Of a stretch of 64,000 nucleotides of DNA, positions 1 through 10,011 are shown piece after piece. Under the pieces are notes generated by a model. That model made no database searches, had not been told where the DNA came from, and was given only the letters and a program-made list of their open reading frames with translations. The position numbers and the translations under genes are program-made. This DNA is from Tritrichomonas musculus (Eukaryota; Parabasalia; Tritrichomonadida; Tritrichomonadidae): positions 10,044,001-10,108,000 of the forward strand of contig JAPFFF010000001.1 in assembly GCA_039105265.1 (NCBI GenBank), written 5' to 3'. How positions within the stretch are numbered: the first letter of the stretch is position 1; the number at the start of each line of letters is the position of its first letter.

Positions 1-1187
1 ATCTTATCTTTTGCTATCAGCTTCTACTTCGATTTCTTACTCTGTTTCCAGATTCTGTTTTTTTCAATTTTAATATCGCTAAACGAGCAATATTTTTGAT
101 GCAGCTACCTGATTCCAATGAGAGAACGCAGCTTGTTTCTTTTTTAAAGTTATACTATGACTTGCGTCCAAATGAGCATGACGCTATTGTTATTGAAATT
201 AGAAATTCTTTCATTTCTCTATGTTCTGGTCAATTAACTCCATTTTGTATGATGCCATTACTATTGACTTTCACTCATATTCTCTTTCGAAAATGCAATC
301 AAAATCAAGGAAATATCGATGCTGAATCTCGTCGAACTTTTATGGAAGGTGCTCTTCCACTTATAGGATTTAATTTCATACCAAATCAGTACCAGTATTT
401 GAAATCATTCTTTGTAAATTCACTTCGAATAGATAATAATTTTATCTATCCAATCATAAAAACTATTCAGAATAAGTGGCCTCGACAAAATGGTTCCAAA
501 ATACCATTAATGCTTGATCTTCTCATATCAATCGTTAAATTAATGGATCTCAAAGAATTCAGCAGAATTGCAATCAATTATTTCGATTTTTTGGCTTACC
601 AACTTTCTTTTGGCCACTATAAAACAATTGATACAATAATTCCAATTTGGACGAAAGAAGATTATAAGTCATGGATTACTGCTAATTCCACCATTGCAAT
701 TGACAAAATGTACGAAGTAATGAGTAATATTTCATTGAACCATTGGGATGATACTATAAAAAAGCGTTTTGAAAACGTTTTAAAAATAATGTCAGAAATA
801 AATCCACCTGAATTTCATAAAATGAGAATGATTACAAAAAGAAAGCATACTGTTGTTTTTGATACCAATCAAAATGATAATCCTGATGTTTCTGAAAAAT
901 GGAAGATGCTAGCAGAAATATCAGGGAAGAATGAACAAGAAAAAAAGGAAAAAGAAAAGGAAATCGATATCTATTTTCAAAAGCATAAATCTGGCGAGGA
1001 TAAAAAATTTCTTCCTCGTGGGTTTAATGGTAGCCATCATCACAATCTTCATAATAGCATGTATAGAACAGGATCGTTAGCTATTAAATCCAATTGTATT
1101 GGAAAAATAGTACAGCCGAGAAAAAGATATATGAATTCTTCGTTTTGTTCTCATAAGCTACCTGCAGTATCAATGGTAATTATTTAA
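1..1187 (+). CDS. PP2A regulatory subunit B56 (PPP2R5-like), 5' end cut by the window edge
   Basis: B56 subunits are HEAT-like scaffolds that choose substrates for the PP2A phosphatase. The frame is open from base 3 with no stop, and the stretch before the first ATG (base 99) already matches the family: RFLLFPDS...NFNIAKRAI resembles the B56 segment RFLESPDFQPNIAKKYI. So base 99 is not the start; the true start lies left of the window. Further family marks are RNSFISLCSG (B56 INNIFYRFIYE), the KWPRQNGSKIPLMLD helix region and NHWDDTIKKRFENVLKIMSEINPPEF, corresponding to [25 protein letters not shown]. The charged KEKEKE stretch after WKMLAE also fits. A short, divergent His/Ser/Arg tail follows and the stop is TAA at 1185-1187. 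About 395 residues are visible, roughly the C-terminal three quarters of a usual B56. Family call is firm; paralogue is not determinable. Confidence 0.85.
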   Translation, partial: LIFCYQLLLRFLTLFPDSVFFNFNIAKRAIFLMQLPDSNERTQLVSFLKLYYDLRPNEHDAIVIEIRNSFISLCSGQLTPFCMMPLLLTFTHILFRKCNQNQGNIDAESRRTFMEGALPLIGFNFIPNQYQYLKSFFVNSLRIDNNFIYPIIKTIQNKWPRQNGSKIPLMLDLLISIVKLMDLKEFSRIAINYFDFLAYQLSFGHYKTIDTIIPIWTKEDYKSWITANSTIAIDKMYEVMSNISLNHWDDTIKKRFENVLKIMSEINPPEFHKMRMITKRKHTVVFDTNQNDNPDVSEKWKMLAEISGKNEQEKKEKEKEIDIYFQKHKSGEDKKFLPRGFNGSHHHNLHNSMYRTGSLAIKSNCIGKIVQPRKRYMNSSFCSHKLPAVSMVII

Positions 1188-1482
1188 TTTATTTTTTTTT
1201 TTATTTAGTTTTGTTTTTATTAATAAATATTTACTCGGGAATTTTGTTTTTAATAAAAGTAAATATTAGTTTTTTACTTTCTTTATCTTTTGAAACTCAT
1301 CTTTAAAAATAATTAATAGTACATTCATTTACTGCTAAAAATGAAAGTCACATGAGATGTCACTTTGCGATAGCATTAAATGAGTATGATAAAATTGAGC
1401 AAAACTTAAAATATTTTTAATTTTAAGTTTAATTAACAAAACAAAGATAATATAAAATGAAATTGCTTTGAAAAAGGCATTG

Positions 1483-1998
1483 TTAATAAAGATCGATTAG
1501 TAGTAGCTCTGCCCGGCTTATGTTCCTTGAAATAACTTGAGTGATAAGAGAAATTTTGTCATTTAATTTTTTAGCTATTAGTATTTGACTTCCTTTAACA
1601 CGTCTTAATTTAAAGGTTAAATTAATTAAATCAGATTTCATTGAATATAATTCTCTGATAATTGCACGAAGTTCACATGATTCGGTAATTAATTCTGCTT
1701 TTTCTGGATCAGGAAATTCTTCTTCCTCTTCAATATCAAATTTACCATAATCAATATGATTTTTATATATTTTAATTTTTTGGATGTCTTCGTTATTTGG
1801 TGAATAATTGATCTTGTATGAAAAATGGTCATTGATGGTATCTTCTTCATGTTCGTCAGTGCTTGATAAAATATCAGATTGTTGTGACATTGATTTAATA
1901 TCTGATAAAACTTGCTTAAAATTATGACATGCTTTTTTTAATTCTTTTTGTCTCTTCTGAAACGCTAATTCGCTGTCATCTCGTGAAAGAGAAGTCAT
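1483..1998 (-). CDS. Small acidic coiled-coil protein, function unknown
   Basis: 171 residues starting at the ATG at 1998, ending TAA at 1483. Not recognised. The N-terminal 40 residues are Lys/Gln-rich and helical, followed by a Ser/Asp/Glu-rich acidic linker (residues about 45-105, with a run of five Glu) and a Leu/Ile-rich C-terminal helix pair (about 110-171) that looks able to form a coiled coil. No signal peptide or membrane segment. Codon use matches neighbouring genes, and it is the only long frame here, so it is probably real. It stands tail-to-tail with the B56 gene (about 295 bp apart) and head-to-head with the ankyrin gene starting at 2213. Confidence 0.55.
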   Translation of the reverse strand: MTSLSRDDSELAFQKRQKELKKACHNFKQVLSDIKSMSQQSDILSSTDEHEEDTINDHFSYKINYSPNNEDIQKIKIYKNHIDYGKFDIEEEEEFPDPEKAELITESCELRAIIRELYSMKSDLINLTFKLRRVKGSQILIAKKLNDKISLITQVISRNISRAELLLIDLY

Positions 1999-2212
1999 TT
2001 AAACAATATCAAATTGATACTGAACAAATATGCATTGAAATTGAAAATTTTCTGCTATTAATGAATTTGAAATTTGCCCAAAACTTCAAAAGGAAATATC
2101 AAATTCATTGATAGCATAAAATTTGTTTGTACATTCAAATTTTTGTATTAATGTCATAATATTTTAATGGGCTAGAATTTTTTTAAATACTTTTGTAATT
2201 TACATTTCAGCA

Positions 2213-3676
2213 ATGAATGAATTTGAAATTTACACAAAACTTCAGAATTTGCTAATGTCGATTAATGAAAATGTTAGTATCAGTCAAATTTGCAATTTTA
2301 TTTTAAAAAATCAATTACTAAAAAAAGAAAATTTACTATTTTCAACAATGAAGCTCTTAGCATCATATGCATATTCGAGGCCTAAACAATTAACTATAAT
2401 TTCAAGCATATTAAAAAAGATCCCAAAACTTAATCTTAATTTGGACATGATTCATTTTGATTGCGATGGAGTTTATACAGATCAAGAAATAATTGAAAGA
2501 ATTCAAATCATATACTATTTATTATTTAATTCAAGTCATATAACCGAATTTGAATACAAAAATATTATAAAAAGAATCAATGACTCATTTAACTTTTTTT
2601 TCAATGGATATAAATATGAAAGAAGAATTGAATACTTCATTATATTAGATTTACACAAGAACTGTAACATTTTATATGAAGCAATTTTCAATGATGATAT
2701 TGATTTACTTCAAAACATCATTGAACAAACTAATTGGAATATTGAAGAGACATTTGTATTGCCACTTTTTGAATTGTATGATTATTTTAAGTCATCAAAT
2801 TTACTTGAATATTCGGCATTCTATGGATCGGTTCATTGCTTCAAATTTCTTTTATTCAAATCAGAAAAAATTGATTTTGGAAGATTGCTGGAATATGCGA
2901 TTGCAGGAGGAAACGTTGATATTATTCATATAACGGAAAACATGTCACATGATATGGATATCACAAAGAATAGAAGATTGCTTTATATAGCAATTTCATT
3001 TATGCAGAACGAATTAATTGAATATATTGTTAATATTTATGGTATAAAAATCAATGGTGAATGTTATATAAAATGCATTAACGCTGCAAATTATTCAGCA
3101 ATGATTATATTGAATGATTTGGAAAATTCAGCTTCAATTAATGAGTTTGGAAATAACGGTTTAACACCTCTGATTGATGCAGCTTATGAAGGATTTTTTG
3201 AATTTTTGGTTTATTTGTTGTCAATTGATAAAGTTGATTATATAAAAAAGAGTCGTGACAATGAAAGTGTTCTGTACTATGCAAACATTAATCAAAATTA
3301 TAAAATCATTGATTATATAATTAAAAACAAATTATTCTCATCAAGTGATTGCAGTTTATTTTGTTATGGAAATGTAAATGATGTTTACATTCATTACCAA
3401 GAGATTGAAGAGCTAGAAAAGTTGAAGTATAATTGGATTGATATTAAAGAAATTGCCAATAATGAAGATGAAAAAGATTACATGATTCGAAAAAGGTTTT
3501 ATGATTCAAAATTCAAAAATTGGAGAGGTAAAAGATATTATTCATTAAAGAGAAGGGAAAAGAAAGAACGGTTTAATTATTCCTTATATAAAAGAAAGAA
3601 AAAGTTCATCAAAAACCAAAAAAGAAAAAAGAATCGTTTTCTAATACGATCAGCAGTTAAAGAACAAATTCAATAA
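2213..3676 (+). CDS. Ankyrin-repeat protein of the trichomonad DUF3447 type
   Basis: 487 residues from an ATG directly after a short AT-rich leader. The layout is that of the large trichomonad ankyrin families: an N-terminal helical region of about 130 residues, a degenerate ankyrin block (ILYEAIFNDDIDLLQNIIEQ; LLEYSAFYGSVHCFKFLL; LLEYAIAGGNVDIIHI) and a better conserved repeat GNNGLTPLIDAAYEGFFEFLVYLL near residues 316-340. The last 65 residues are strongly basic (many Lys/Arg with Tyr and Phe), which could bind nucleic acid or act as a nuclear signal; that is inference. No membrane segment. Such genes exist in very many copies in trichomonads and their function is mostly unknown. Confidence 0.8.
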   Translation: MNEFEIYTKLQNLLMSINENVSISQICNFILKNQLLKKENLLFSTMKLLASYAYSRPKQLTIISSILKKIPKLNLNLDMIHFDCDGVYTDQEIIERIQIIYYLLFNSSHITEFEYKNIIKRINDSFNFFFNGYKYERRIEYFIILDLHKNCNILYEAIFNDDIDLLQNIIEQTNWNIEETFVLPLFELYDYFKSSNLLEYSAFYGSVHCFKFLLFKSEKIDFGRLLEYAIAGGNVDIIHITENMSHDMDITKNRRLLYIAISFMQNELIEYIVNIYGIKINGECYIKCINAANYSAMIILNDLENSASINEFGNNGLTPLIDAAYEGFFEFLVYLLSIDKVDYIKKSRDNESVLYYANINQNYKIIDYIIKNKLFSSSDCSLFCYGNVNDVYIHYQEIEELEKLKYNWIDIKEIANNEDEKDYMIRKRFYDSKFKNWRGKRYYSLKRREKKERFNYSLYKRKKKFIKNQKRKKNRFLIRSAVKEQIQ

Positions 3677-3899
3677 GAATAGTAGTTATGTTTATTGTCG
3701 AAGAATTTATTATATTCAATAAATCGAAATTATCCTTTTTGAAGATGTGCTTCAATTGGAACAAATAAATCTATTGAAATGCATGTTAATGAAATTCATT
3801 CATTCATTGAATGTTGAGATGAAAACAAATTTGGATGCTTGGATGGTAAAAATGTTAGTAAAGCAATCTTGCCTTTGTAAGTTTTTTCGTTTCTTTAAG

Positions 3900-4110
3900 A
3901 TCTCGAAATACAAGTCAAGAAAAAAAATCAATATCTGATGAGGTTAAGGCAAAAGCAATTGAGGCAAGTCTTGCAAGTGGCGTTTTATGCAGATAAGCAG
4001 GTTATATTGATTGAAAGAAAAAAGTAACGATCCATTTTCAAATTCTATTGATTCAACTACAAGCTTTTAAGATCCATTTGCAGCCACAGCAAAAGCAAGT
4101 AGTTTTTAAT
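3900..4110 (+). pseudogene. Decayed coding remnant with a possible transposase helix-turn-helix
   Basis: One frame reads DEVKAKAIEASLASGV, a Cys/Arg stretch, a stop, AGYID, a stop, then KKKVTIHFQ. This resembles the 'EEK..AI.....G.S.R.A...GV.KST' pattern of DNA-transposase helix-turn-helix domains, with two in-frame stops. A second frame nearby reads NDPFSNSIDSTTSF then a stop and DPFAATAKAS, so a DPF-motif protein such as epsin is the alternative. Both readings are weak. Confidence 0.25.
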
Positions 4111-4379
4111 GACAAATTGTACCTGCCAAAAATGATTTAAATTCACATATCAGCTATCAAAAAGCATGCAATTATTTGGATGATGTAAACGCAGTGAAAA
4201 GAATGACTGGAATGAAAATTGATCAAATTGATAAATTCTTATTATTTTTTTTTGTCAATAATAATTAAGTCGTCATTTGAAGCAGATCAAATTAGGATAA
4301 TCAAAAGCAAACTTTAACTTGATCATTTTGGATTCATTACGCAAAAACGATTATTTTAATGGTCATAAGAAAACGATCA

Positions 4380-4750
4380 TATAAATTCCAAAAGTCTTTT
4401 TTTTTCTTTCTTTCTTTCTTTCTTTATCAATTCTTTTAGTGAATAACTATCATCAAACGATGCATGTGGTGAATCATCAATTGAATCATAGCTTGCAAGA
4501 TCAATTGAATGAATTGATAGCATTGGTGGTTTCTTGTTCCATCTAAATATATTTGAAAAATACATTCAAAAATTTCTGGCAGTTTTTTTATTTTACTCTC
4601 AATTAATGTTGTAAAACCGATCAAATAAGTGGTTTAAATAGGAATTTTTGAATCAATTAATGTGAAAAACTTTCCTGATGTTAGAAGAATTTGTGGATCA
4701 CTTCTATAATCAGGTGATAAAAGCAGTTCAATCAAATTTTTACAATAAAT
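4380..4750 (-). pseudogene. Decayed coding remnant, family unknown
   Basis: On the minus strand a gene-like stretch runs IELLLSPDYRSDPQILLTSG, then KFFTLIDSKI, a stop, then GFTTLIESKIKKLPEIFECI, and after a frame change a Ser/Asp-rich tail (SIDLASYDSIDDSPHASFDD). The composition is typical of real trichomonad proteins, and the repeated FxTLI(D/E)SKI phrase looks like a helical repeat. The stops and frame change mark it as broken. No family was recognised. Confidence 0.3.
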
Positions 4751-5182
4751 TTACAAGAAACTATTTTTAAATTTGATTTAATTATTTAATACTTTTAACA
4801 TCTTATTCAATAGTAATCTCTGATGAATCAAATTGTGTCTTTTTATCATAAAGATAGCAATTTCAAAGTTCAATCATTGAAAAAAGTGCAACATTATTGT
4901 CAGAAAGAATATATCGAAAAAATAACTAAAAGATAAAAAAAAAATGCTGATGATCTTCATAAGAAAAATTGTTCTTGACAATATTGAGATATAAAAAATC
5001 ATCCAATTGGAAAGTGATATGAAATATTTTTTTCACCATATGATAGGTCAATTTTTTAAAAGTGGCAAAAAAAAAAAAAAAAACTCAGCATTTGAAATAA
5101 GATTAGAAAATGCTGGTGTCAAATTCTATTAACGTCACTTCATTTTCCAATTAGTGGGAAAACTTTAGTAATAAATATTCCA

Positions 5183-5651
5183 AATAGGCTTGTTATATCT
5201 CGATAATCAATATCAATTATTAGAACGTTATTTGATATTGATAACAAAATTATTAATTTGATAATCGATCTCGATATCAAAAATCGAGAAATATTTTGAT
5301 ATCAAGAAAAAAATTTTCGAAAGTATTCAAATTTTTGAGAAATAAAAAATACAAATATATTTGCTTAGAATAAATTTTAAATAATGAAAAATGATAATAT
5401 ATGCTTTATCTAAATGATATATTATTTTACAAAGAGAAAAATAAAATCTAATAATGTTTATTAAGTAGAAAATGTCTGATAATGATGAGTAATCAATAAT
5501 CGTTATCAAATTTACAATATTTTTCATATAACATTGCCTATTTTATTAATGATTTCCTGAGAATAACGATATCAAGTTTACAAACTGATAATGGATTGTC
5601 AATATTAAAAAAGTGTCAATTCTGATATCGATTCTCAAAATAACATGCCTA
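5183..5651. mobile_element. MITE-like element, copy A
   Basis: About 469 bp, non-coding and rich in GATATC/TCGATA words. The left end AGGCTTGTTATATCTCGATA mirrors the right end, whose reverse complement is AGGCATGTTATTTTGAGAAT. ATTCCA flanks both sides (5177-5182 and 5652-5657), a possible target-site duplication. The same ends, length and inner right-hand block (TTTACAAACTGATAAT ... AAAAAAGTG ... GATATCGATTCTC) occur in copy B at 7332-7800. A non-autonomous DNA transposon fits best; the mobilising superfamily is unknown. Confidence 0.6.
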
Positions 5652-5659
5652 ATTCCATA

Positions 5660-6070
5660 ATATCTACTAGACAAAATATAATTATATATATTTTTATATA
5701 TATTGTTGCAAAATATAATTATTTATATTTATATTTTTAAAACCAAATCAACATATAAATTTTTTTTTTATATCATCTTTGAATTTAATTGATTTTGATC
5801 AGGGAAGGTCAACAAAGAAATAATTGTTAACGCAACGACCTTTTTAAAAGCTCTTTGTTTTCAACGTAGTTAACGTTGAAATGATGTCAAAGTCAACATT
5901 GCAAATGGCATTGAAAGTGATGGTCCAAAAATATGTCACTTTTTCTCTTTTTTTTAATTTCAATTCAACGAATTGAAGTCGAAATTAAATTGTAACAGTT
6001 TTGCATGAAAATAAGATTGCTCATTAAAAGCATATACTAATTAATTTCGAATTAGAATATTATTGATTTC
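5660..6070. other. Intergenic stretch without recognisable features
   Basis: About 410 bp of AT-rich sequence between MITE copy A and the pogo-like pseudogene. It holds TATA-rich runs (about 5685-5760). No coding signal, RNA gene or further repeat was recognised. Confidence 0.4.
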
Positions 6071-6072
6071 AC

Positions 6073-6742
6073 AGTCGTTTTGGAAGACGAGTCTTTTACA
6101 TGTCATGGATTCAGGTTGTTCCACTTCAGTTTGTGTTCAACCTGGGTGAATGTGGAAACCATGATTGGGTAGATTCAAGAGAAACATTGTTCCTAAAAGT
6201 CTATGACAAAAACACAGCTCCATTTGCTATTTCAAGGCAGGAAAAATTGTCCTCGGTATTACATTGCATTGCAAGAGATGGTCGCTGGATAAAACCTCAA
6301 ATGATTCTCCAAAAGAAAACTACAGATTTCAAAATCTACAAATATTTATCACTAACAAACTTCCAGTTCGTACATACACCATCTGGGTATGTAACTTCAG
6401 TATCTTTTAAATATTAGTTTACAAACGTGTTTATAGCAGAACCCAGAGAAATGTCATTTTACTGATGGATGGATTATTGGCGCATGAAAATGACATTTAA
6501 AAGCAAAATTTAGAATATCTATATTTAAAAGAAGTTTTTTGCCACCTCATTCATCTGACCAACCTTTGGATTTAGTTGTGTTTGGTCAGATGAAGAGGTT
6601 TTCATCTAATTACAAAAACCATTCTGACGACAGCCATCAAAACAATCAAATAAAAAAGATTCTTCATAGTTTATGGCATTCCAGGTCTCAAGACAATGTT
6701 ATCATTGATCAATTCGTTAAAGTTGGAAAGATCTTTGGATGA
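6073..6742 (+). pseudogene. Broken pogo/Tigger-like (DDE_1) transposase
   Basis: The catalytic half of a Tc1/mariner-superfamily transposase of the pogo type, decayed. FVFNLGECGNHD matches the first-Asp block (family form NxDETG; the Asp is Gly here, so this catalytic residue is lost). EKLSSVLHCIARDGRWIKP matches the 'R.T.L..I.ADG..LKP' block. VILLMDGLLAHEN matches the second-Asp block (LL.DG..SH), and PPHSSDQPLDLVVFGQMKR matches LPPHSSHxxQPLDVxVFGPLK. A stop lies at 6415-6417, another just before 6500, and at least two frame changes separate the blocks. No terminal repeats could be assigned. Confidence 0.75.
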
Positions 6743-6795
6743 TTATAAAAAAGATATTTGTTAATAGCGTCATTAAAATAAGATTAAAAATGTTT

Positions 6796-8450
6796 TTATG
6801 CAAATAACGATTTCAAAATCTTATAGAATGTCATATAGTAGGCCTTTTCGCAAACAAAAAACAGTTTATAAAACATACAATTTTTTTTTAGCAAACACCA
6901 ATCAAGATTAAGTCGACAGGCAACAGCCAGAATATGCATGCATGGCATGCCACAATCGGCATAAAGCTTGCATGTACAGTTTGGCTGTTGATTTGGTATT
7001 ATAGTAACTGAGCACGCTGGGTCCTCATTTAGTTTTCCTACTTCCAAAATCCCATAATTTGAATTTGGGTTTATTACTTGTAAGTGATGTGAAATACTTA
7101 AAGCTTAGCTAATCAATTTTGTGGCAGAGTCAGTTAATTATTGTGTCTGCATAGTTATCTTTTCGAGAGCCATAAATCCATACTTACAAATTTCTTTGAA
7201 GTTAACAATAGGTTCTCGTTTCTTCAAATCATTTCTAGTAATTAAAGATTCTACACATGAAGTGGCAAGGTTCATATTTCTTGGTGCTGAATTTTCGAAT
7301 CGGGTAATTTTATTTCATCTATTTCCTTCATAGATTTGTTATTCTCCGATTCTCTAGATCATTAATTGATTGAGTTTTTGATATCGATACATAAATATAC
7401 ACAAATTTTCGAGATCGATTTCAGAGATCGAGAATTTTTTTTCTCAGCTTTTGATATCAGAATTTTCAATTAAACTTTTTGAAAATATATGATCGTAATT
7501 TAATCTCAAATATTTCATAAAAAAGAATGCATTTTTTTGATTTTAATCTTAAAATAAACATCAATACATTCTATTATTTATTTTTAGATATTATAAAATC
7601 ACAAATACCAATTATTAAAAAGATAAATCTGTTCGAGATCTAGGTGATTGATATCAAGTTTACAATTATTTTAATATCTCATTTCATATCTGATATCTTG
7701 ATAATCGATAATCTCGACATCAGATTTGTAAACTGATAATCGAGTATCAGATGTAAAAAAGTGATGTTTTTGATATCTATTCTCATAATAACAAGTCTAC
7801 TCCTTCATCATCTTTTATAATAAGAATGATAGATAATTTATTCCGTATTTTAAGCCCCGTACGTTTAAAAAAACACATAAGTAAAACCACATACGTTTTT
7901 TGAATATAATGAATTTTAATCTTTTTGATGGTTTTCATCAAAATTATTTTATCAACTTTTGAGGTTTTTATGAATATGTAAACTATTCAAATAGTTAGGA
8001 CATTCGATTATTAGTAATGCTCTGAGATCCTGCTGGTCAATCGTTGCTAATGGTGCTTGCAGCATTGTTGTTATCTTGGAATTGCTTTATTCTATTTTAA
8101 ATAAAATCTAACCGTTTAAATTGTATTAATTTTTTTAACGTACGTTGATTTTTTTACGGATAAAAAGATCTATATAAGAATCCTCTGCTTTTAAAAGTTT
8201 GATAAGTATTGATTTATCTGGACAATGTAGGCTCATATGGTACAAGCATAAGGGATTTGCAATTGTTGTTTTCAATACTTTTAATTAAACCTTTACCTTC
8301 GTCTGTGTGGCAACCTTGGATCAAATGAATATCATTATCGAGCATATCAAAGAGTAAATCTATGTATTTAGAATTTCCTGTGGTCGACCAATGCTGCAGT
8401 TATTGGTAAAATTGTTCGTTCTCCCGTTATTGCTATTTCTTTCTGAAATT
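6796..8450 (-). pseudogene. Broken Mutator-like (MULE) transposase interrupted by a MITE
   Basis: Reading on the minus strand, a DDE-domain-like piece at about 8450-8215 comes first (LPITAALVDHRKF, a frame change, then YIDLLFDMLDNDIHLIQGCH and DEGKGLIKSIE, like MULE 'lplA.alvd.E' and 'iisDr.kgLi.Ai'). Next comes MITE copy B (7800-7332), then NLATSCVESLITRNDLKKRE (about 7280-7220; MULE 'N.sEs.N..i...R..pi'). Last is a SWIM zinc finger, CTCKLYADCGMPCMHILA (about 6920-6990), with the CxC...CxH ligands intact. The order DDE then SWIM and the roughly 150-codon distance once the MITE is removed fit one MULE gene. Stops and frame changes make it inactive. The SWIM part is firm, the DDE part tentative. 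Confidence 0.6.
7332..7800. mobile_element. MITE-like element, copy B
   Basis: 469 bp with terminal inverted repeats: left AGATTTGTTATTCTCCGATT; right end, reverse-complemented, AGACTTGTTATTATGAGAAT. It is flanked by an 8-bp direct repeat TCCTTCAT (7324-7331 and 7801-7808), a likely target-site duplication. Length, ends and GATATC/TCGAGATC-rich interior match copy A. It lies between two parts of the Mutator-like pseudogene, so it probably inserted into it. Confidence 0.65.
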
Positions 8451-8911
8451 CCGGTTTCATGCATTGTATCACGCTGAACTACTGGGAAAAACAATTGTGA
8501 TTCCATAAATTTTATGGCATTCCAAAACCACAGCGCCATGTTTTATTAAGAAGTTGTTCAAATACTCAATATTGAACTTATTTATGTACTAAAGAATGTG
8601 ACTGGTATTTACCAGCCCCTTGACAGAAGAATATTTTGCATTGTCAAAGTAAAAGTAATAAATGGGCTAAACCCAAATTTACTCAGGTTCAGAAAGATTC
8701 CAACTCATATTTAATATGCTCTTAAAAAGCTGGAGGAAAATTGCAAAACAATCTCAAATCACCCTAGAAAATAAGTAAAATATTTGAACAGTTATATCCA
8801 ATCCAAAAAGAAATCAGAAAAAAAAGTTTAATTAACTCATTCTTAACTTTTTAAAAACACCAAATTAAGCTCATTCTTGAAAATTTACGTCAGCATTAAG
8901 CAAGAAAAGTA

Positions 8912-9000
8912 TAAAATGCATGCCCATAGTTCACATTTAACTCAACCGTTTGATTTTTCAATATTTGGCTAATCTAAAACAAGAAATAATCATTTAAAAT
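8912..9000 (+). pseudogene. Second pogo-like transposase fragment
   Basis: One frame reads HAHSSHLTQPFDFSIFG, a stop, then SKTRNNHLK. This is the 'PPHSSHLxQPLDxxxFGxLK' block after the second catalytic Asp of pogo/Tigger transposases. It differs from the corresponding block at 6540-6600, so it derives from a separate copy. Nothing else of this copy was identified. Confidence 0.5.
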
Positions 9001-10011
9001 TTTTTGCAGATTATCCTTTTACCAATATTTTCATTACTTTCCCTAGAAAGCTCATTGAATTTTATTATCTCTATTTGAAGAATGTAATATCTTTTTATTC
9101 ACAACTGCATGTTTAATTTCATATCATGACGGTTCTAAGGTAGTTTTTTGTTAACAACCCTTTCAGTTATTTGAGTACATCGCTTTATGAAGATTTTCTA
9201 TCAAAAAGTTTGTACCAAAAAGATAAATAAATAATGAATTTTCTATAGAATGGTTATATGGTTCGAGATAAGTGTACATTTTGGAAGAAAATCTGCCAAA
9301 GAAAAATATATGTATTTTTGATTTTTTGAAATATCATTTGATTTTTTTATAATTTGTATTATTGGAATATAAACTGTTTTTCATTTATGCATACAATTCA
9401 ATTTTCAATTTATTATTGAAAATCAATAATTATTTATTTCAAAATTGAGATGATTATTTTAATTATTCAATACTTTTCAGAAAAATTGTGTTGTATGCAA
9501 AAATGACTCTAAGAATGTTTAAACATGCTTAGAATAAAAAAAATATGATTCTGATAAAATCCATGAAAGATATAATATAATGTGATCGTTTAAAAAAATT
9601 ATTAAAAAAGATATATAAGAACTTTTTCGAATGATTCTGACTAAAAAAATACAAATTTCATATGAAAACATACTTTTTATTCCTCAAAAATAACCATACT
9701 ATATGAATACCATTTTCGTCAGAATCATACACTTTTTATATGAAATTATCCAAAAAGCATCTTCGATAATTTAAGTTTCTTGAAAGAAACTTTTATACGG
9801 TTTGCGCTTTTCAAATTTTCCTTTTTAACAGATATTTAACCATATATTGACCTTTCAAAGTGTCAAAAAAGGAGCGATTTGAAATGAGCAGACAGTGATT
9901 ATAAAGAGGGATTTAAATTGAATACGTTTTTTTATTATTAAAATAGCAAACAATAAAAATTGATTAAAAGTAAGCGGTAAACACACAGCATATAATTTAA
10001 AAAAAAAAATA
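9001..10011. other. AT-rich intergenic DNA with a palindrome
   Basis: About 1 kb without convincing coding potential. It contains a near-perfect 26-bp palindrome at 9508-9533 centred on ATGTTTAAACAT with TCTAAG/CTTAGA arms. ATGATTCTGA-like words recur at about 9545, 9630 and, inverted, near 9720. It may be more transposon debris. Confidence 0.4.

Larger units (their letters stand above)
3677..5182. other. Gene-poor region with decayed coding remnants
   Basis: No intact gene. Two decayed coding remnants are listed separately: a plus-strand stretch around 3900-4110 and a minus-strand stretch around 4380-4750. The rest is AT-rich sequence with short homopolymers, including a 17-A run near 5070. 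The short frames at 3747-3938 and 4377-4624 do not look like independent genes. Confidence 0.6.

Noticed and set aside
96..101. Start codon of the B56 gene at base 99
   Set aside because: Family-like sequence continues upstream in frame to the window edge, so the gene is cut, not started here.
1929..2111. 60-residue plus-strand frame
   Set aside because: Overlaps the start of the minus-strand gene at 1483-1998 and starts with a leader-like sequence; no protein character.
3747..3938. 63-residue plus-strand frame after the ankyrin gene
   Set aside because: No family signal; merges into a decayed region with stops.
7121..7333. 70-residue plus-strand frame
   Set aside because: Antisense to the N-S-C-V-E-S block of the Mutator-like relic, which carries the family signal.
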